DNA of 64,000 nucleotides. Origin: Multifurca ochricompacta. Its lineage: Eukaryota > Basidiomycota > Agaricomycetes > Russulales > Russulaceae. A model generated the notes under the pieces. That model was not told the origin of the DNA and ran no database searches. It was given only the letters and a program-made list of their open reading frames with translations. The translations under genes were made by a program, and so were the position numbers. The stretch is taken from contig WTXG01000046.1 in assembly GCA_022496185.1 (NCBI GenBank), positions 124,001 to 188,000 on the forward strand, in the 5' to 3' direction. Shown piece by piece: positions 1 through 11,249 of this stretch. Position 1 is the stretch's first letter, and the number at the start of each line of letters is the position of its first letter.

Positions 1-1946
1 CGCACAACCTTCAGTGGGTCGACAATACCAGCCTTGATCATGTCAACATACTCCCCTTTGCTCGCGTCGTAGCCCCATGCAAACTTGTCTAGCGCGCCGT
101 ACTGCGAAGAGAGCGTACCAACAATGACGCTAGCCTCCTCACCGGCATTGCTCAGGATCGTGCGAGTGGGCCGCGTCAGTGCACGGCGGATGATGGATAC
201 GCCAAGGTCCTGGTCGAAGTTGGCCGTCGGGATTGGCTTCACATCCGGGTTCGTCGGACTGCTTGATGATTGGTTGGTGGCACCGGGTGCCGAAGACGTA
301 AGCGCAAGCGAGGCCTTCAGCAGCGCGACACCACCACCAGGGAGGATACCTTCCTCAACAGCTGCACGGGTGGCGTTGAGGGCATCGTCATATCGATCCT
401 TCTTCTCGCCGACCTCAACTTCAGACGAGCCACCGACCTTGATGACAGCAACACCACCGGAAAGTTTGGCAAGACGCTCCTGGAGCTTAGTGCGGTCAAA
501 GTCGCTGGTCGTCGGGTCCGCAACAAGCGAGCGGATTTGCTCGCACCGTGATTGAATTGAGTCCTTGGAACCTTCACCATTGAGGATGATGGTATCCTCC
601 TTCGTAATCGTTACAGAGCCCGTCGAGCCGAGAAGGTCCACCGTCGCACGCTCGAGCTTGATGTCAAGCTCATCAGTGAAGACGGTTCCACCAGTTAGAA
701 TAGCCAGGTCGCCAAGAATGCTCTTGCGGTTGTCACCGAAGCCAGGAGCCTTGACAGCAGCTACCTGAAGCTGGCCACGAAGCTTATTGAGGATACAGGC
801 GGCGAGTGCCTCACCATCCACATCCTCAGCTATGATGAGTAGTGGGCGGCGGGCCTGGGCGGCAGCCTCCAGTGAAGGAAGGATATCCTGAAGGAGAGAA
901 ATCTTTTTCTCCGAGAGAAGAATATAAGGTTTTTCGAACTCGACCTTCTGAGCCTTGACGTCGGTGACGAAGTATGGCGAGATGAAGCCACGGTCGAAGC
1001 GCATGCCCTCTGTGATTTCAATCTCATCTTCAATTGTACGGCCCTCCTTCACGGTAATGACGCCCTCCTTGCCAACCTTTTCCATGGCCTGCGCAATGAG
1101 GTTTCCGACGTGGGTGTCACCGTTGGCGGAAATGGTTGCCACCTGAGCAATCTCAGCGGTGGTCGTAATTGTCTTTGTGTTCTTGGAAAGGAACTCGACA
1201 ACGCGTTCCACAGCAGCCTGGGACCCACGACGGAGGTCCATGGGGTTGCAGCCAGCAGCAACGTTCTTGACACCCTCGGCGTAGATAGCATGCGCGAGTA
1301 CCGTCGCTGTGGTTGTACCGTCACCGGCAATCTCATTCGTTTTTTGGGCAACGTCCTGAACTAGCCTGTAACACAAGTTAATACATGTATTACTGAACCA
1401 ATAGAAGTACCTACCGTGCACCAAGGTTCTCAAATTTGTCCTTTAATGTGATAGACTTGGCAACTGTGACACCATCTGAAAGCAAAACAAGTGAGTAAAC
1501 GAATTCAATATAGACATGTTCGACCAAAATTGACATCCACAGAGGGAATATAAAAATGGACGGCCAGCGCCCCTATCAAAAGTATAATGCCAGTAAACGA
1601 AAAAAAGTGAAAGAAAACAACATAACAAATGGCAAGAAAGACAGAGAATGCTTACCCTTGGTGATTTTGGGACCACCGAACGACTGCTCGATGATAACAT
1701 TCCGGCCTACGCGCGACACGTCAGCAAACCAAGACGCGATGACGAATACATGGAGGAAAGTAAACCTTTTGGCCCGAGCGTAACGCTGACAGCGTTTGCA
1801 AGCACATCAACGCCTTTGAGGATGCTCGCGCGACCTTCGTTGGAGAACTTAATTTCCTTGTGAACACCGCGGGCGAGAACGGAACGAGCAGCCTTAGCTG
1901 AGGCCCGACGGAGTGCGCGAGAGGACGTGGAAGAGACGTGGTGCAT
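1..1946 (-). CDS. HSP60: HSP60 mitochondrial chaperonin (3' end outside window)
   Basis: Group I chaperonin of the mitochondrial matrix, which folds imported proteins as a double-ring ATPase with HSP10. The product starts with a basic, Ser/Ala/Arg-rich presequence ([20 protein letters not shown]), followed by the GroEL-type N-terminal signatures [16 protein letters not shown], the ATP-binding [10 protein letters not shown] segment and later GGGVALL. Exons read on the minus strand are 1946-1766, 1706-1656, 1475-1415 and 1365 to the window edge; the three introns have GT-AG ends and join the conserved GroEL sequence in frame. Start chosen at the ATG ending at 1946, the only Met that gives the presequence. 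The last visible residues precede the C-terminal equatorial domain, so the gene continues to the left. No disruption seen. Confidence 0.95.
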
Positions 1947-3488
1947 GATGTAGGAATGTGTGGGAATTGTGAGGAAGGAAAGAGAAGAGGGGAACGAAAA
2001 GAGGTTGGAAAATTTGAAGATTGGGAGAAGAGGGAATGAAAAAAAAGAAACTCGCGCGGTGTCAACGCGAGCGAGGGATTTTATTGTTTGGTCATTTGTT
2101 TGGCTCCTGATTATATAAGAAATGTGTAGTAATAATAAACAGAAACATCTAAATACTCTCGACTAAGGATCGAATTCTTGACCGTGCCCACGATACGGGC
2201 TATCAACCGTAACATAAAATCTAAAAATGCATGCAAGGCCAGGATATGTAGTGCATGCAATAACTTTGCATGAGGGCTATGGGCATTAGCATTCGCTATT
2301 TAGTGCCTGGGTAACATCACTCTGGTACTGGAATGCATGATCCTCCTGTCATGGGACCCAAGAATAATCAAACCACTTTTGATGGTCTTCCGTTTAAATC
2401 CTGTTGTCAGTGCCGTACTCTGGCGTAAAAATCAAGTATTTATATTTGTGGTGACTGAGTCATTTACCAGAAGATGAACTAGCCTGCAAGTGCAACCCAC
2501 AGACTTGCAATCCGCCATGTCATTTTTGCTTCCTACGACACTTTTATCCATCGACTTCATAATCACAACTTCAAAACACTCTGGCCGACCGCGGGCAATT
2601 TAACAATGAAATCAATTCACGCGCTTAACGCAATCAGATCCACAGGTTGGCCTGAATATGTTGTAAAGTGCCCACGGTGCACGCGTGTGACCAGGTCCAT
2701 CACATGCACGAGAGAAATGTATACTGTCAGGATTGGACAGAGGTCATGGAAAACGAGAAAAACTCGAACAATGGAACGAAAAACGGAGATAACACGCAGC
2801 GCTTAAAATGGTGGAGATCTAGATGCTAGACTTCACTTGGCAGAGAGCGAGAGGAGGAAGGAGTCTATATTGGGTGGCGAGATTGGAGTTGGGTGACAGT
2901 GTCGAGAATTGAAGAAAGGTAGTGAAGAAAGGGGAGAGGAGAAAAATAGCGTCATCGCGTGCGAATAGACGAGCACGACAACTTGAAAGGGGCTTTGGGG
3001 TGGGGGGCACATCAACAAGAACTCTTGAGTGAAACTTGAAGGCACGACAAAGAGTAAAAACCAGGGAAATGGTGTAGAGGTGAGGCGAGGGGGGGAGTAG
3101 TGTGAAGGGATGAAGGGCAAGGTGAGAGGACAGTGACAGGCGGGCCGGAACGAGGGCCGGAGCCTAAGCTATCTTCACATACTTCACACCATCATGATAC
3201 CACCCTGTCATGATGCCAGCTTTTTTGACAATCCTCCTCAGTCGGTTTCATCGTCTTTAACCATCTAGATCACTCAAGGAGCGACAGACAGGTATCAAGG
3301 AAGTCGCATAAGGCATTTCATGTCCTGATGGAAATCACAAAGTGCCCCATTAGTATACTGATATATCTTCCAAAAGTATCGCAAGTGTTGAGGGCATGTG
3401 TTTCTTCCGAACTCCAAGCTGACAGAAAGTATGTAGAAGTGCCACCCAGACCAGGCCGCACTTATTGGAAACTGGTTTCTACAGTTGA
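1947..3488. other. Intergenic region, no supported gene
   Basis: 1947-2100 is the HSP60 5' flank and is purine-rich on the plus strand. The remainder (2100-3290) has only short reading frames without splice support or family resemblance. 2820-3130 is a G/A-rich stretch. Nothing functional can be named. Confidence 0.5.
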
Positions 3489-5900
3489 CTATGTGTACAA
3501 TGTCCAACTTGTTCCTTTGCTCCGCGATGAAACTCCACAGCTTGACGGCTCTCTTGAACTGGGTGGCAGTCTCCACTTACGAACCTGATCTGAGTTCTTC
3601 TCCCTTGAGCTAGTATCTTCTACCCCGCGCTTCCGCCGATCCCTGCTCCCAGATGTATCCAAGCTACCGTCGTCGACGATATCCCATTTAGATGCGAGGT
3701 GCTTGTTGATGATGGATAATACAAACTCAGAAGAACATAGCTTCTTGCGAGCGTCTCCGACTCGTTCGTCGTCATTCCGCTTTTTTTCGATTGCTAATCG
3801 TATTCCTTCCGGTAAATCGTGTTGTGGTTTCAAATGTAGGTAAAAGTCATGGAAAAGGGAACGAATTTCTTCGATCATTTCCATACAGGGGGTATTCATG
3901 AGCCCTTCGGCAGTTGTGAGGAGATATTGAATGGTTTCAGGAGGAAGATTAAAGTCAATGAGGCAGCCAATTTTGCCACGGCCACCTCTGACGAGATGGT
4001 CATGACTTGACTTAGTGCACTCATCGAACACCTGTTGCATGTCCTCTCTCAGATCCATCGTCCCAAGGTTCCTGAATCTTGCAATCTGATATAGAAGTAC
4101 CCAAAAGAATGACTCTAGGTCATCTGAGACTTCATGAGCCGTATACTGAGGTTCCCTTAAACGTGAAATCGAAATGAACTGCCATGTCCCCTGCACAAAA
4201 TTCAAATTAGCTCACAATTCATGGGAGATCTTGACAGATGGCATACCGTGCGTGAATGTTGCCTTGGACCTTCCTCGACGCCCTTGTGCACTTGCTTCGA
4301 CAAGTCCCAATCGATCAACATTCCAGTGCCCTCATCCGTGATCAAGATGTTTCCTGCGCTCACATCCCGATGTAGAATCTGAGCCCTCTCATACGCTGCA
4401 GAGTGAGCTGTCATGACCCATCACCATACATTCCATAAGTAACAAACAATATTCCTTACCAACGATCCATCCCGAATAACCTCGCACAACTGTCTTGTTG
4501 ATTTGAATGTGCTAAGAGGCTTCCAAGGGTCTCCAACACCAGTCGATAGTGAACATATGGATCGACGTGTGGCTGCCCAGGACACCACTCATGTTCACCA
4601 TTGGAATTCTCAGATGTTCTGCGTCCTTGTCCTTTGTGCGGCAAACAAGGCGGTGGCGGTGCACTCAGGTGACAGAGGAACGTCACCAGCTGCACCCATT
4701 TTGGTATGTTGGGTACCTGTGCGTCGTGCAGCTTGCGATATACATCACCTTCCTTTTCAATTCCAGGAAGGTCAGTCCTCCAAAAATCTTGAGGTATACC
4801 AAGTTTGTACTTGTGACGTCGTACGCGATATATCCGATTGTAGAGCGACCAAATAGACCTCCTGTATCCCACACCGCGCTCGGTGTAATGTAAACTCTGA
4901 GATCTCCATTGGCGCTTCGACCGTCGTGAACAAGGAACCTCCCAAGATCTGCCTTCTTGGTGTTCTCCAAACCAGGGTAATCTTGAGTTTGGGAAGGCTA
5001 CCTCTGCTTCGTCGTCTGTCACAGAGCAACAGTGGTGTCATGGCCGCGCTCGACGTCGGAGAGGAAATTGAATCTCCAGATGAATTCAGGAGGGTGTCGG
5101 GTTCGGTAGTCCACTCGAATGGTTCTGTGTATATGACACCGCTGCGATCCCATCGAAGAGGCGACCCTTTTCACCGAAGAGAAAGACGGAAAATGAAAAC
5201 ACACGGAATTGAGATTGATGATGTGCTGAAGCATAGCGATCATCTGGCCACACGCTCGGTAAGCGTATCTGAGAATCGTATGTGGCCCTCCGCTTCATCT
5301 CCCCTCTTCTTCATCACCTCCACGTCATGGAATATGTCAGCCTTGTCCTTATTCTCAATCCACATGTCGATCGTTTTCCAATCCAGTAGCTTTCCCTCCT
5401 CGAGGCTTGTTCCAGACCCATCACAGCGACGAGGATTACTTGAATAAACGGATATATCAGGTTTCAACCGATAAGGCCCATCCTGGGACGTAGCGGTGTT
5501 GTTTAATTTGAGTTTGGGACAAAGACCAGCTGTCTTAATTGCCTGGATCTATGTAGGGTGTAAGTATATAATCATCCATGGATCGGATGGAAGAGAAACT
5601 TGCAAATGAGTCCTCATGCCGTGAGGCGGTTGATTCGCCAAAGAGGATTTCATCTGTTGGCCGTATTTCGTGTGCCTCAGGAACAAATTCCTTCAAGAAC
5701 TCCTTTACTGGCATAGGCCCGACGAATTTCTCGGAAGCGTCGAAGGTCATTTCTTTGTAGCGTTTTGAGGCCTTTGGCTAAGACGCAGAGCTGTGGGCTT
5801 CACTTCCTTGAAGATATCTCTTTAACGGTGTTGCTTTAGAAAATGATTTCGCTGAGTGAGGGTCTTTGGGGTTAGATGAGGTGCTGGGTTTAGTAGGCAT
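3489..5900 (-). pseudogene. FunK1-type protein kinase, copy 1 (decayed)
   Basis: Relic of a fungal FunK1-family serine/threonine kinase-like protein. The four-exon layout of the intact paralog at 25074-27534 is kept: ATG at 5898-5900, GC-AG first intron, [10 protein letters not shown] catalytic loop and LIDWDLSK metal-binding motif near 4300-4400, and a C-terminal exon reaching 3489. The second exon is broken by several single-base deletions relative to the intact copy (near 5003, 4980, 4790, 4700 and 4525), so the kinase N-lobe is scattered over three frames. The terminal exon (about 4191-3489) is still open and ends about 15 residues earlier than the paralog. It lacks the methyltransferase relic and subtilase that flank the copies at 16-32 kb, so it is a separate, older copy. 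Confidence 0.85.
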
Positions 5901-6509
5901 GTTGTGAGACAAAGAGAGCATGGGGAGGGTTGAATGCAGGGAACACTTACAGGCGGCACTAAATAGGTAGATCTAGAGAATTGAACGCAATCAGATTGAG
6001 TATAAGAGTTCCTGGGGTGGTGTTGAGATTATCGGTAATGGGTCAACACATTACAATGACTGGGAAGATCGCGTCGCAAGAAGTTAAACCCTAAAGAGGA
6101 AAGAGTAAGGTGGACGCGTTCCTAGGTTAATTAGCTTAACTAATCCACTAATTTTCATTTCTATTTATATACAACCTGAGGTCAGGTCCATGCCCTGGCC
6201 GGTCTGTGGACGTAGACATGGTAGTAATAAGAATAAGTAACATTGCACGCATCCAAGGAAGGGGCTGAGGGTGACGCGATGATAGCTGGGCCTGTTGTTG
6301 TTTAATTGTACCGGACCGGACTAACACCGGCCCCATCTACCTGACTGACCCATTACTTTAACGGAAACTACATGGTAAAAACAAGGAAAGAACTATCAAG
6401 GCTGGACCTCTCTAAGATGTAAACTGTGACGCTATGACATAATTCTACCACATAAAAGAAAGGTGTAATCCGCAAAGTTTTCATTCCAACTTTATCCTCT
6501 GCTCCAGGA
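5901..6509. other. Intergenic region between FunK1 copy 1 and dioxygenase copy 1
   Basis: 5901-6120 resembles the 5' flanks of the other FunK1 copies (for example the flank before 25074), so the duplicated unit included promoter DNA. From 6120 to 6509 no gene is visible. The 20-30 bases before the ATG at 6510 partly resemble those before the other dioxygenase copy. Confidence 0.5.
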
Positions 6510-7991
6510 ATGACCCCTTCCATCGAGAAGGAAGCCGTGAAGGCAGATGTAGGCCATCATCACTTTCATCTTCGACAATTTTTTTTAGTTATGAGTTATG
6601 CTTACAGAAAGGCCCATCCTACCCGCTGTACCTCCCTCATTTCGATACCAGTGAGAAGTTCCCTCCAATCGAGACATTCGAGTTCAACGACCCTGGCTTG
6701 CGCGCGGATCCAAAGCTTCCGCACCTCCTTGCAGAGGGCGTGAAGCGTCGTGACCTCAGCCCGTACATCGGCACGGAGTTACGCAACATCCAGTTTTCGC
6801 AATTGAGCATGGAAGGCCTCGATGAAGTCTCTCTCTTTGTCGCGCAGCGCAAGCTCGTCGTCCTTCGCGACCAGGACTTCAAGGATATCAGCCCCGAGCG
6901 CCAGGTTGAAATTGCCCGCCATTTTGGCCCAATTAATATTCACCCAACTTCTGGGAATGTCAAGGGCTTCCCTGAATTCCACATCGGTAAGTGGTGACGA
7001 GCCAATAACAGATCGGGCGCGGAAAGAGCTTCACACTTTTCGCTCTTGCAGTCTACCGCGACCCAGAGTACGACCGGTTCCGTGATCGTGGACTCACTGA
7101 TGGAACTCGTGCTAACTTGTTAGGATGGCACGCCGATGGAGTATGTGGCGTTTCCCTTTTTATATGCGTATGTGTTCACTTATGTCGGACTTGTTCCCCA
7201 GTCGTATGAGAAGCAGCCCCCTGGCATGACACTGTTTTGGATACTCGAACAGCCTGATCTTGGTGGAGACACCCTGTTTTCCTCTCAAGTCGAGGCGTAC
7301 AACCGACTCTCGCCTCAATTCCAGAAGCGCCTGGAGGGTCTGCGCGCTGTGCACAGTGCCGTCCCACCGGCAGAGCGCTCGCGTGAACGGGGCAAACCTG
7401 TGAGGCGTGAGCCAGTTGAAACGAGGTTCGTACGATAACACTCCCATCCCGCCCCCTTCCATCCTCCCGGTGTGCGCATTCCTGTTTTTGGTAGAGCGGA
7501 ACTGATCTTTGTCGACCCATTCATCTAGCATCCAATTGTACGCCAACACCCCGTGACGGGAGAAAAGGCGCTGTTCGTCAACCCAGGTTTCACGAAGTAC
7601 ATCGTCGGATTCAGAATAGAGGAGTCAGAGTTGCTACTCAATTTCCTGTACGATCATATCGCAAAGGGCGCGGATTCCAGTGAGGAAAAAGCTTCCATTC
7701 CTGTCTTTTTTGATTTCTTCGTATTTTCCCTTCCCGCCTTTTTGATTGCCTGCTGACCATTGGTTGTTTTCAAGGGTTCGTGTAAGGTATGAACCCGGCA
7801 CGCTCGTTCTCTTCGTAAGTGTATTGTTACCACTAACTGGCGATGCTTCCTTGGAATACCCACTGATGAGGGGAATGGACTCTTAGGACCAGCGTGTGGC
7901 GGCGCATTCGGCTATACCCGATTATTCTAACAACGAGCGAAGGCATGCGGTCCGTCTCACGCCACAAGCTGAAGTACCCATAGCTGCTTGA
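6510..7991 (+). pseudogene. TauD/TfdA-like 2-oxoglutarate dioxygenase, copy 1 (frameshifted)
   Basis: Copy of the Fe(II)/2-oxoglutarate-dependent dioxygenase family that includes taurine dioxygenase. Exons by comparison with copy 2: 6510-6548, 6608-6986, 7052-7140, 7202-about 7421, 7529-7679, 7775-7814, 7887-7991. The HxD iron motif (GWHADG), [16 protein letters not shown] and the final RRHAVRLTP are all present. Two single-base deletions relative to copy 2 break it: one at the end of exon 4 (near 7421, where copy 2 has ACTGAG before the intron) and one at the end of exon 5 (near 7676, GGATTCC against GGACTTCC). After either one the normal splice cannot hold the frame, so the distal His and 2OG-binding Arg would be lost. 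Unusual splicing could in principle rescue part of it. Confidence 0.8.
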
Positions 7992-8555
7992 GTGACATGT
8001 CTTTGCTCGCTAGTCTGTAGCTAAGGTGCACAGCTGTAATTGGATAATTGAGCTTCTAGGTAGTTGTTAGTATTCGGTTTGTCAAAACTGCTGCATTGTA
8101 CATTATGTATAAACCAGCCCAGCCTGAGGAGAAAGTCGGGATTGCAACTTGGACACAAGATTAATTCATTTGTGACTACTCAAGATGCCTCAGATATTTG
8201 GTGAATTTAACAATCACTTTTACTCTTACTCGCACTTGCTCTGCTCTTGAATCAATCTTCATGCTATCACCAACTGTATTGGCAAATTTGGCCTGCCATA
8301 CTGGACTAACACTTGTGCCCCTCATTCTAGCCCATTTTCACCAAGGGTACCCCAAGGCAGTCAAACAAGTCATGGGAGGGTGAATGGATAAGTCAAGAAG
8401 GGAAGTGATAAGTCTCAGACTGAGAATATAGTAAAAGAAAATAGCCCTGGGTTATATGATGTGTGCCATGCAACAGCATACGTATACAACTTCTGGATGT
8501 TGAACGACTACTCACGTACACCCCCCCCCCCGTGTGTTGCAGACTAGCGAGCAAC
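7992..8555. other. Spacer of the convergent dioxygenase pair
   Basis: About 560 bp between the two stop codons. It has no gene and no recognised element; an 11-base C run lies at 8521-8531. This is the loop of the large inverted repeat, where both transcripts would terminate. Confidence 0.6.
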
Positions 8556-10077
8556 TCAAGCAGCTATGGGTACTTCAGCTTGCGGCGTGAGACGGACCGC
8601 GTGCCTTCGTACATTGTTCGAATAGTCAGGTATACCCGAATGCACTGTCACGCGCTGGTCCTAAGAGCCCGTTCCCCTCATCAGTGGGTATTCCAAGGAA
8701 GCATCACCAGTTAGTGGTAACAATACACTTACGAAGAGAACGAGCGTGCCGGGTTCATACCTTACACGAACCCTTGAAAAACAACCAATGGTCAGCAGGC
8801 AATCAAAAAGGCGGGAAGGGAAAATACGAAGAAATCAAAAAAGACAGGAATGGAAGCTTTTTCCTCACTGGAAGTCCGCGCCCTTTGCGATATGATCGTA
8901 CAGGAAATTGAGTAGCAACTCTGACTCCTCTATTCTGAATCCGACGATGTACTTCGTGAAACCTGGGTTGACGAACAGCGCCTTTTCTCCCGTCACGGGG
9001 TGTTGGCGTACAATCGGATGCTAGATGAATGGGTCGACAAAGATCAGTTCCGCTCTACCAAAAACAGGAATGCGTGCACCGGGGAAATGGAAGGGAGTGG
9101 GGTGGGAGTGTTATCGTACGAACCTCAGTTTCAATCCCCTCACGGCGCATAGGTCTGCCCTGCGCGCGCGATCTCTCTGCCTGTGGAACACCACTGTGCA
9201 CAGCGCGCAGACCCTCCAGGCGCTTCTGAAATTGAGGTGAGAGTCGGTTGTACGCCTCGACCTGAGAGGAAAACAGGGTGTCTCCACCAAGATCAGGCTG
9301 TTCGAGTATCCAAAACAGTGTCACGCCAGGAGGCTGCTTCTCGTACGACTATGGGGGGGGGGGGGGGTGATATATCAGGCCCAGGTGAAAAATATCGCAT
9401 ACACATGGTTGGTGTGAGCAAAGGGAAACGCCACATACACGATCTACGTGCCAACCTATCTGGTTAGCTCGGCCTCCGCCAGTGTATCCACGATCGCGGA
9501 ACCGGTCGTGCTCTGTGTCGCGGTAGACTGCGAGAACGACACGTATGAAGCTCTGTTCACTCCCGATCTGTTATCGGCTTGTTATTACTTACCGACGTGG
9601 AACTCTGGGAAGCCCTTTATGTTCGGAGCGGTTGTGTGAACATGAATTGCGCCAAAGTGGCCAGCGATTTCGATCTGACGCTCAGGGCTGATGTCTTTGA
9701 AGTCCTGGTCGCGAAGGACAACGAGCTTGCGCTGCGCGATAAAAAGAGAAATTTCATCGAGACCCTCCTTGCTCAATTGCGAAAGCTGGATGTTGCGTAG
9801 CTCCGTGCCTATGTACGGGCTAATGTCACTACGCTTCACGTCCGGTACGAGGAGGTGCGGAAGCTTTGGATCCGCGCGCAAGCCAGGGTCGTCGAACTCT
9901 AATATCTCAATTGGAGGGAACTTCTCACTGGCATCGAAATGAGGGAGGTACAGCGGATAAGATGGGCCTTCCTGTTGGCAGATCCCATAAGTAACTAAGT
10001 AACAAATGGGGTCGAAGAATGAAGTGAAGGTAGCCTACATCTGCCTTCACGGCTTCCTTCTCAATGAAAGGAGTCAT
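8556..10077 (-). CDS. TauD/TfdA-like 2-oxoglutarate dioxygenase, copy 2 (intact)
   Basis: Predicted Fe(II)/2-oxoglutarate dioxygenase of 342 residues. Exons on the minus strand: 10077-10039, 9971-9593, 9527-9439, 9348-9124, 9020-8869, 8772-8733, 8660-8556; together 1029 nt with no stop. Iron ligands by homology are H166 and D168 (GWHVD) and H315 (RVTVHS). R327/R331 in RRHAVRL fit the 2OG-binding Arg, and [18 protein letters not shown] is the family core. The family hydroxylates small sulfonates, sulfate esters or amino-acid-like substrates, and the substrate here is unknown. Intron 3 has a 15-base C tract before its acceptor, and intron 5 ends in AAG rather than CAG/TAG. It is convergent with copy 1. 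Confidence 0.85.
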
Positions 10078-10500
10078 TCGCGGAGTAGAGGATATTGAAG
10101 TGTCATAAACCCTTCTGTTGTTTTTAAAAGTGCCTCGCCCTCGCACGGTCCAGCTTGGTTAACAGTTCTTCCACTTCCCAAAAGCCCAGCTCCCACGTAG
10201 ATCAATCTTATCTGATATCCTATATCTACTTTCATAATCATTCATTGGCCACGAGGACATTATTTTGAATGGAGGGCGCAATGCACACGATCTTCGAAAG
10301 ATTCATTCATTTTAGCTCACCTCCCCAAGTATCAAGGCTACAAATTGATTGCCACACGGCATAATCGCTCATAACAAGTAGAATACGGCACGACAAACGT
10401 GATGATGGCGCAGATTACATTACATACTATACAAAAATAAAAAGAGGCACCAAGTTCTTACTCCATTTTGCCCTTACCTCGTCCGTCGATCTGAAACGGC
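10078..10500. other. Intergenic, dioxygenase copy 2 5' flank
   Basis: This stretch holds the upstream region of dioxygenase copy 2 and the 3' flank of the membrane-protein gene, which is transcribed in the same direction. No other gene seen. Confidence 0.5.
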
Positions 10501-11168
10501 TCAACTCATGACGAGTGCCTTGGTCGGGTACTGTGGCACCACCATCACCTCATCTATCCGCGGTTCTGATCGTGTGGAGAAGGACGACGCGCTGGAAGAT
10601 AGTGACGAATTCGATTTGGAATTGAACTTTTTAGGAATCGGTGTGTAACTATTGGACGAATCGAGCCCGGGAGCTTGCCAAAATGGACGGGTACCCTGAC
10701 GATGCATCTGCTGGAATTGGGCCGTCCGTCTACGGTGTTCTTCACGTTTGTGACGGACGCGTTGTTGACGGGCGTATAGGTAAATGAGCACGCAGCCGAA
10801 TATAACGACGAAGACTATAATTTTGGTTTGAGAAGGTGAGGAAGGCAGATAGAGAATAATTATCAGAGTTGAGAAGGTTTATTTTCCAGTGGGGGGGAGG
10901 GACTTACGGGCTACGCAAACTATGGCGAGGAGTGCGAGGGTTGGTAGGCGGTGGAATTTCGACGGCGTTGGTGGTAAACAATTCTCAGGTCCGGCGTGTC
11001 TGCAAAACGATATGAACAAACATAAGAGGGGAAAGAAGGGGAGAAAGGTAGGGGGGGATTATCAACTCACGGGTCTGTCTTGCAATCTGCATTCACGCTT
11101 GGAAGGGAAAGTAGGAAAGGAAGGAACGTTAGGGGAACAAGGGTCACCCGGACTCTTGATCCTCGATC
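10501..11168 (-). CDS. Small single-pass membrane protein (5' end unresolved)
   Basis: Three exons join in frame on the minus strand: about 11168-11071, 10999-10908 and 10814-10501, with GTGAGT/CAG and GTAAGT/TAG introns. The product has a hydrophobic leader-like stretch (LTFLPFLLSLPSVNA), a short segment with two cysteines (DCKTDPHAGPENC), one strong membrane span built across the last splice junction (LLAIVCVA + LFVVIFGCVLIYLY), then a basic, Ser-rich tail of about 95 residues ending in PTKALVMS. This fits a type I membrane protein with a small lumenal part. No ATG lies in the visible first exon in this frame, so at least one 5' exon is missing from the model. Family not recognised. Confidence 0.55.
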
Positions 11169-11249
11169 TGAAAACACTAGATCGGGTGGGCAGGTTGAGT
11201 GGGAGTGATATTCGAAAGGAATGAGATAGATGTCTATGGGGAGACGCAC

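Larger units (their letters stand above)
6510..10077. repeat. Large inverted repeat formed by the two dioxygenase copies
   Basis: The right arm (8556-10077) read in reverse complement matches the left arm (6510-7991) through exons and introns, including intron lengths in several cases. Similarity extends only a few tens of bases beyond the start codons. Arms are about 1.5 kb with a 0.56-kb spacer. Confidence 0.85.

Noticed and set aside
2160..2225. Possible tRNA (a GGTCAAGAATTCGATCC-like B-box on the minus strand)
   Set aside because: The B-box is imperfect, and I could not fold an acceptor stem or anticodon arm.
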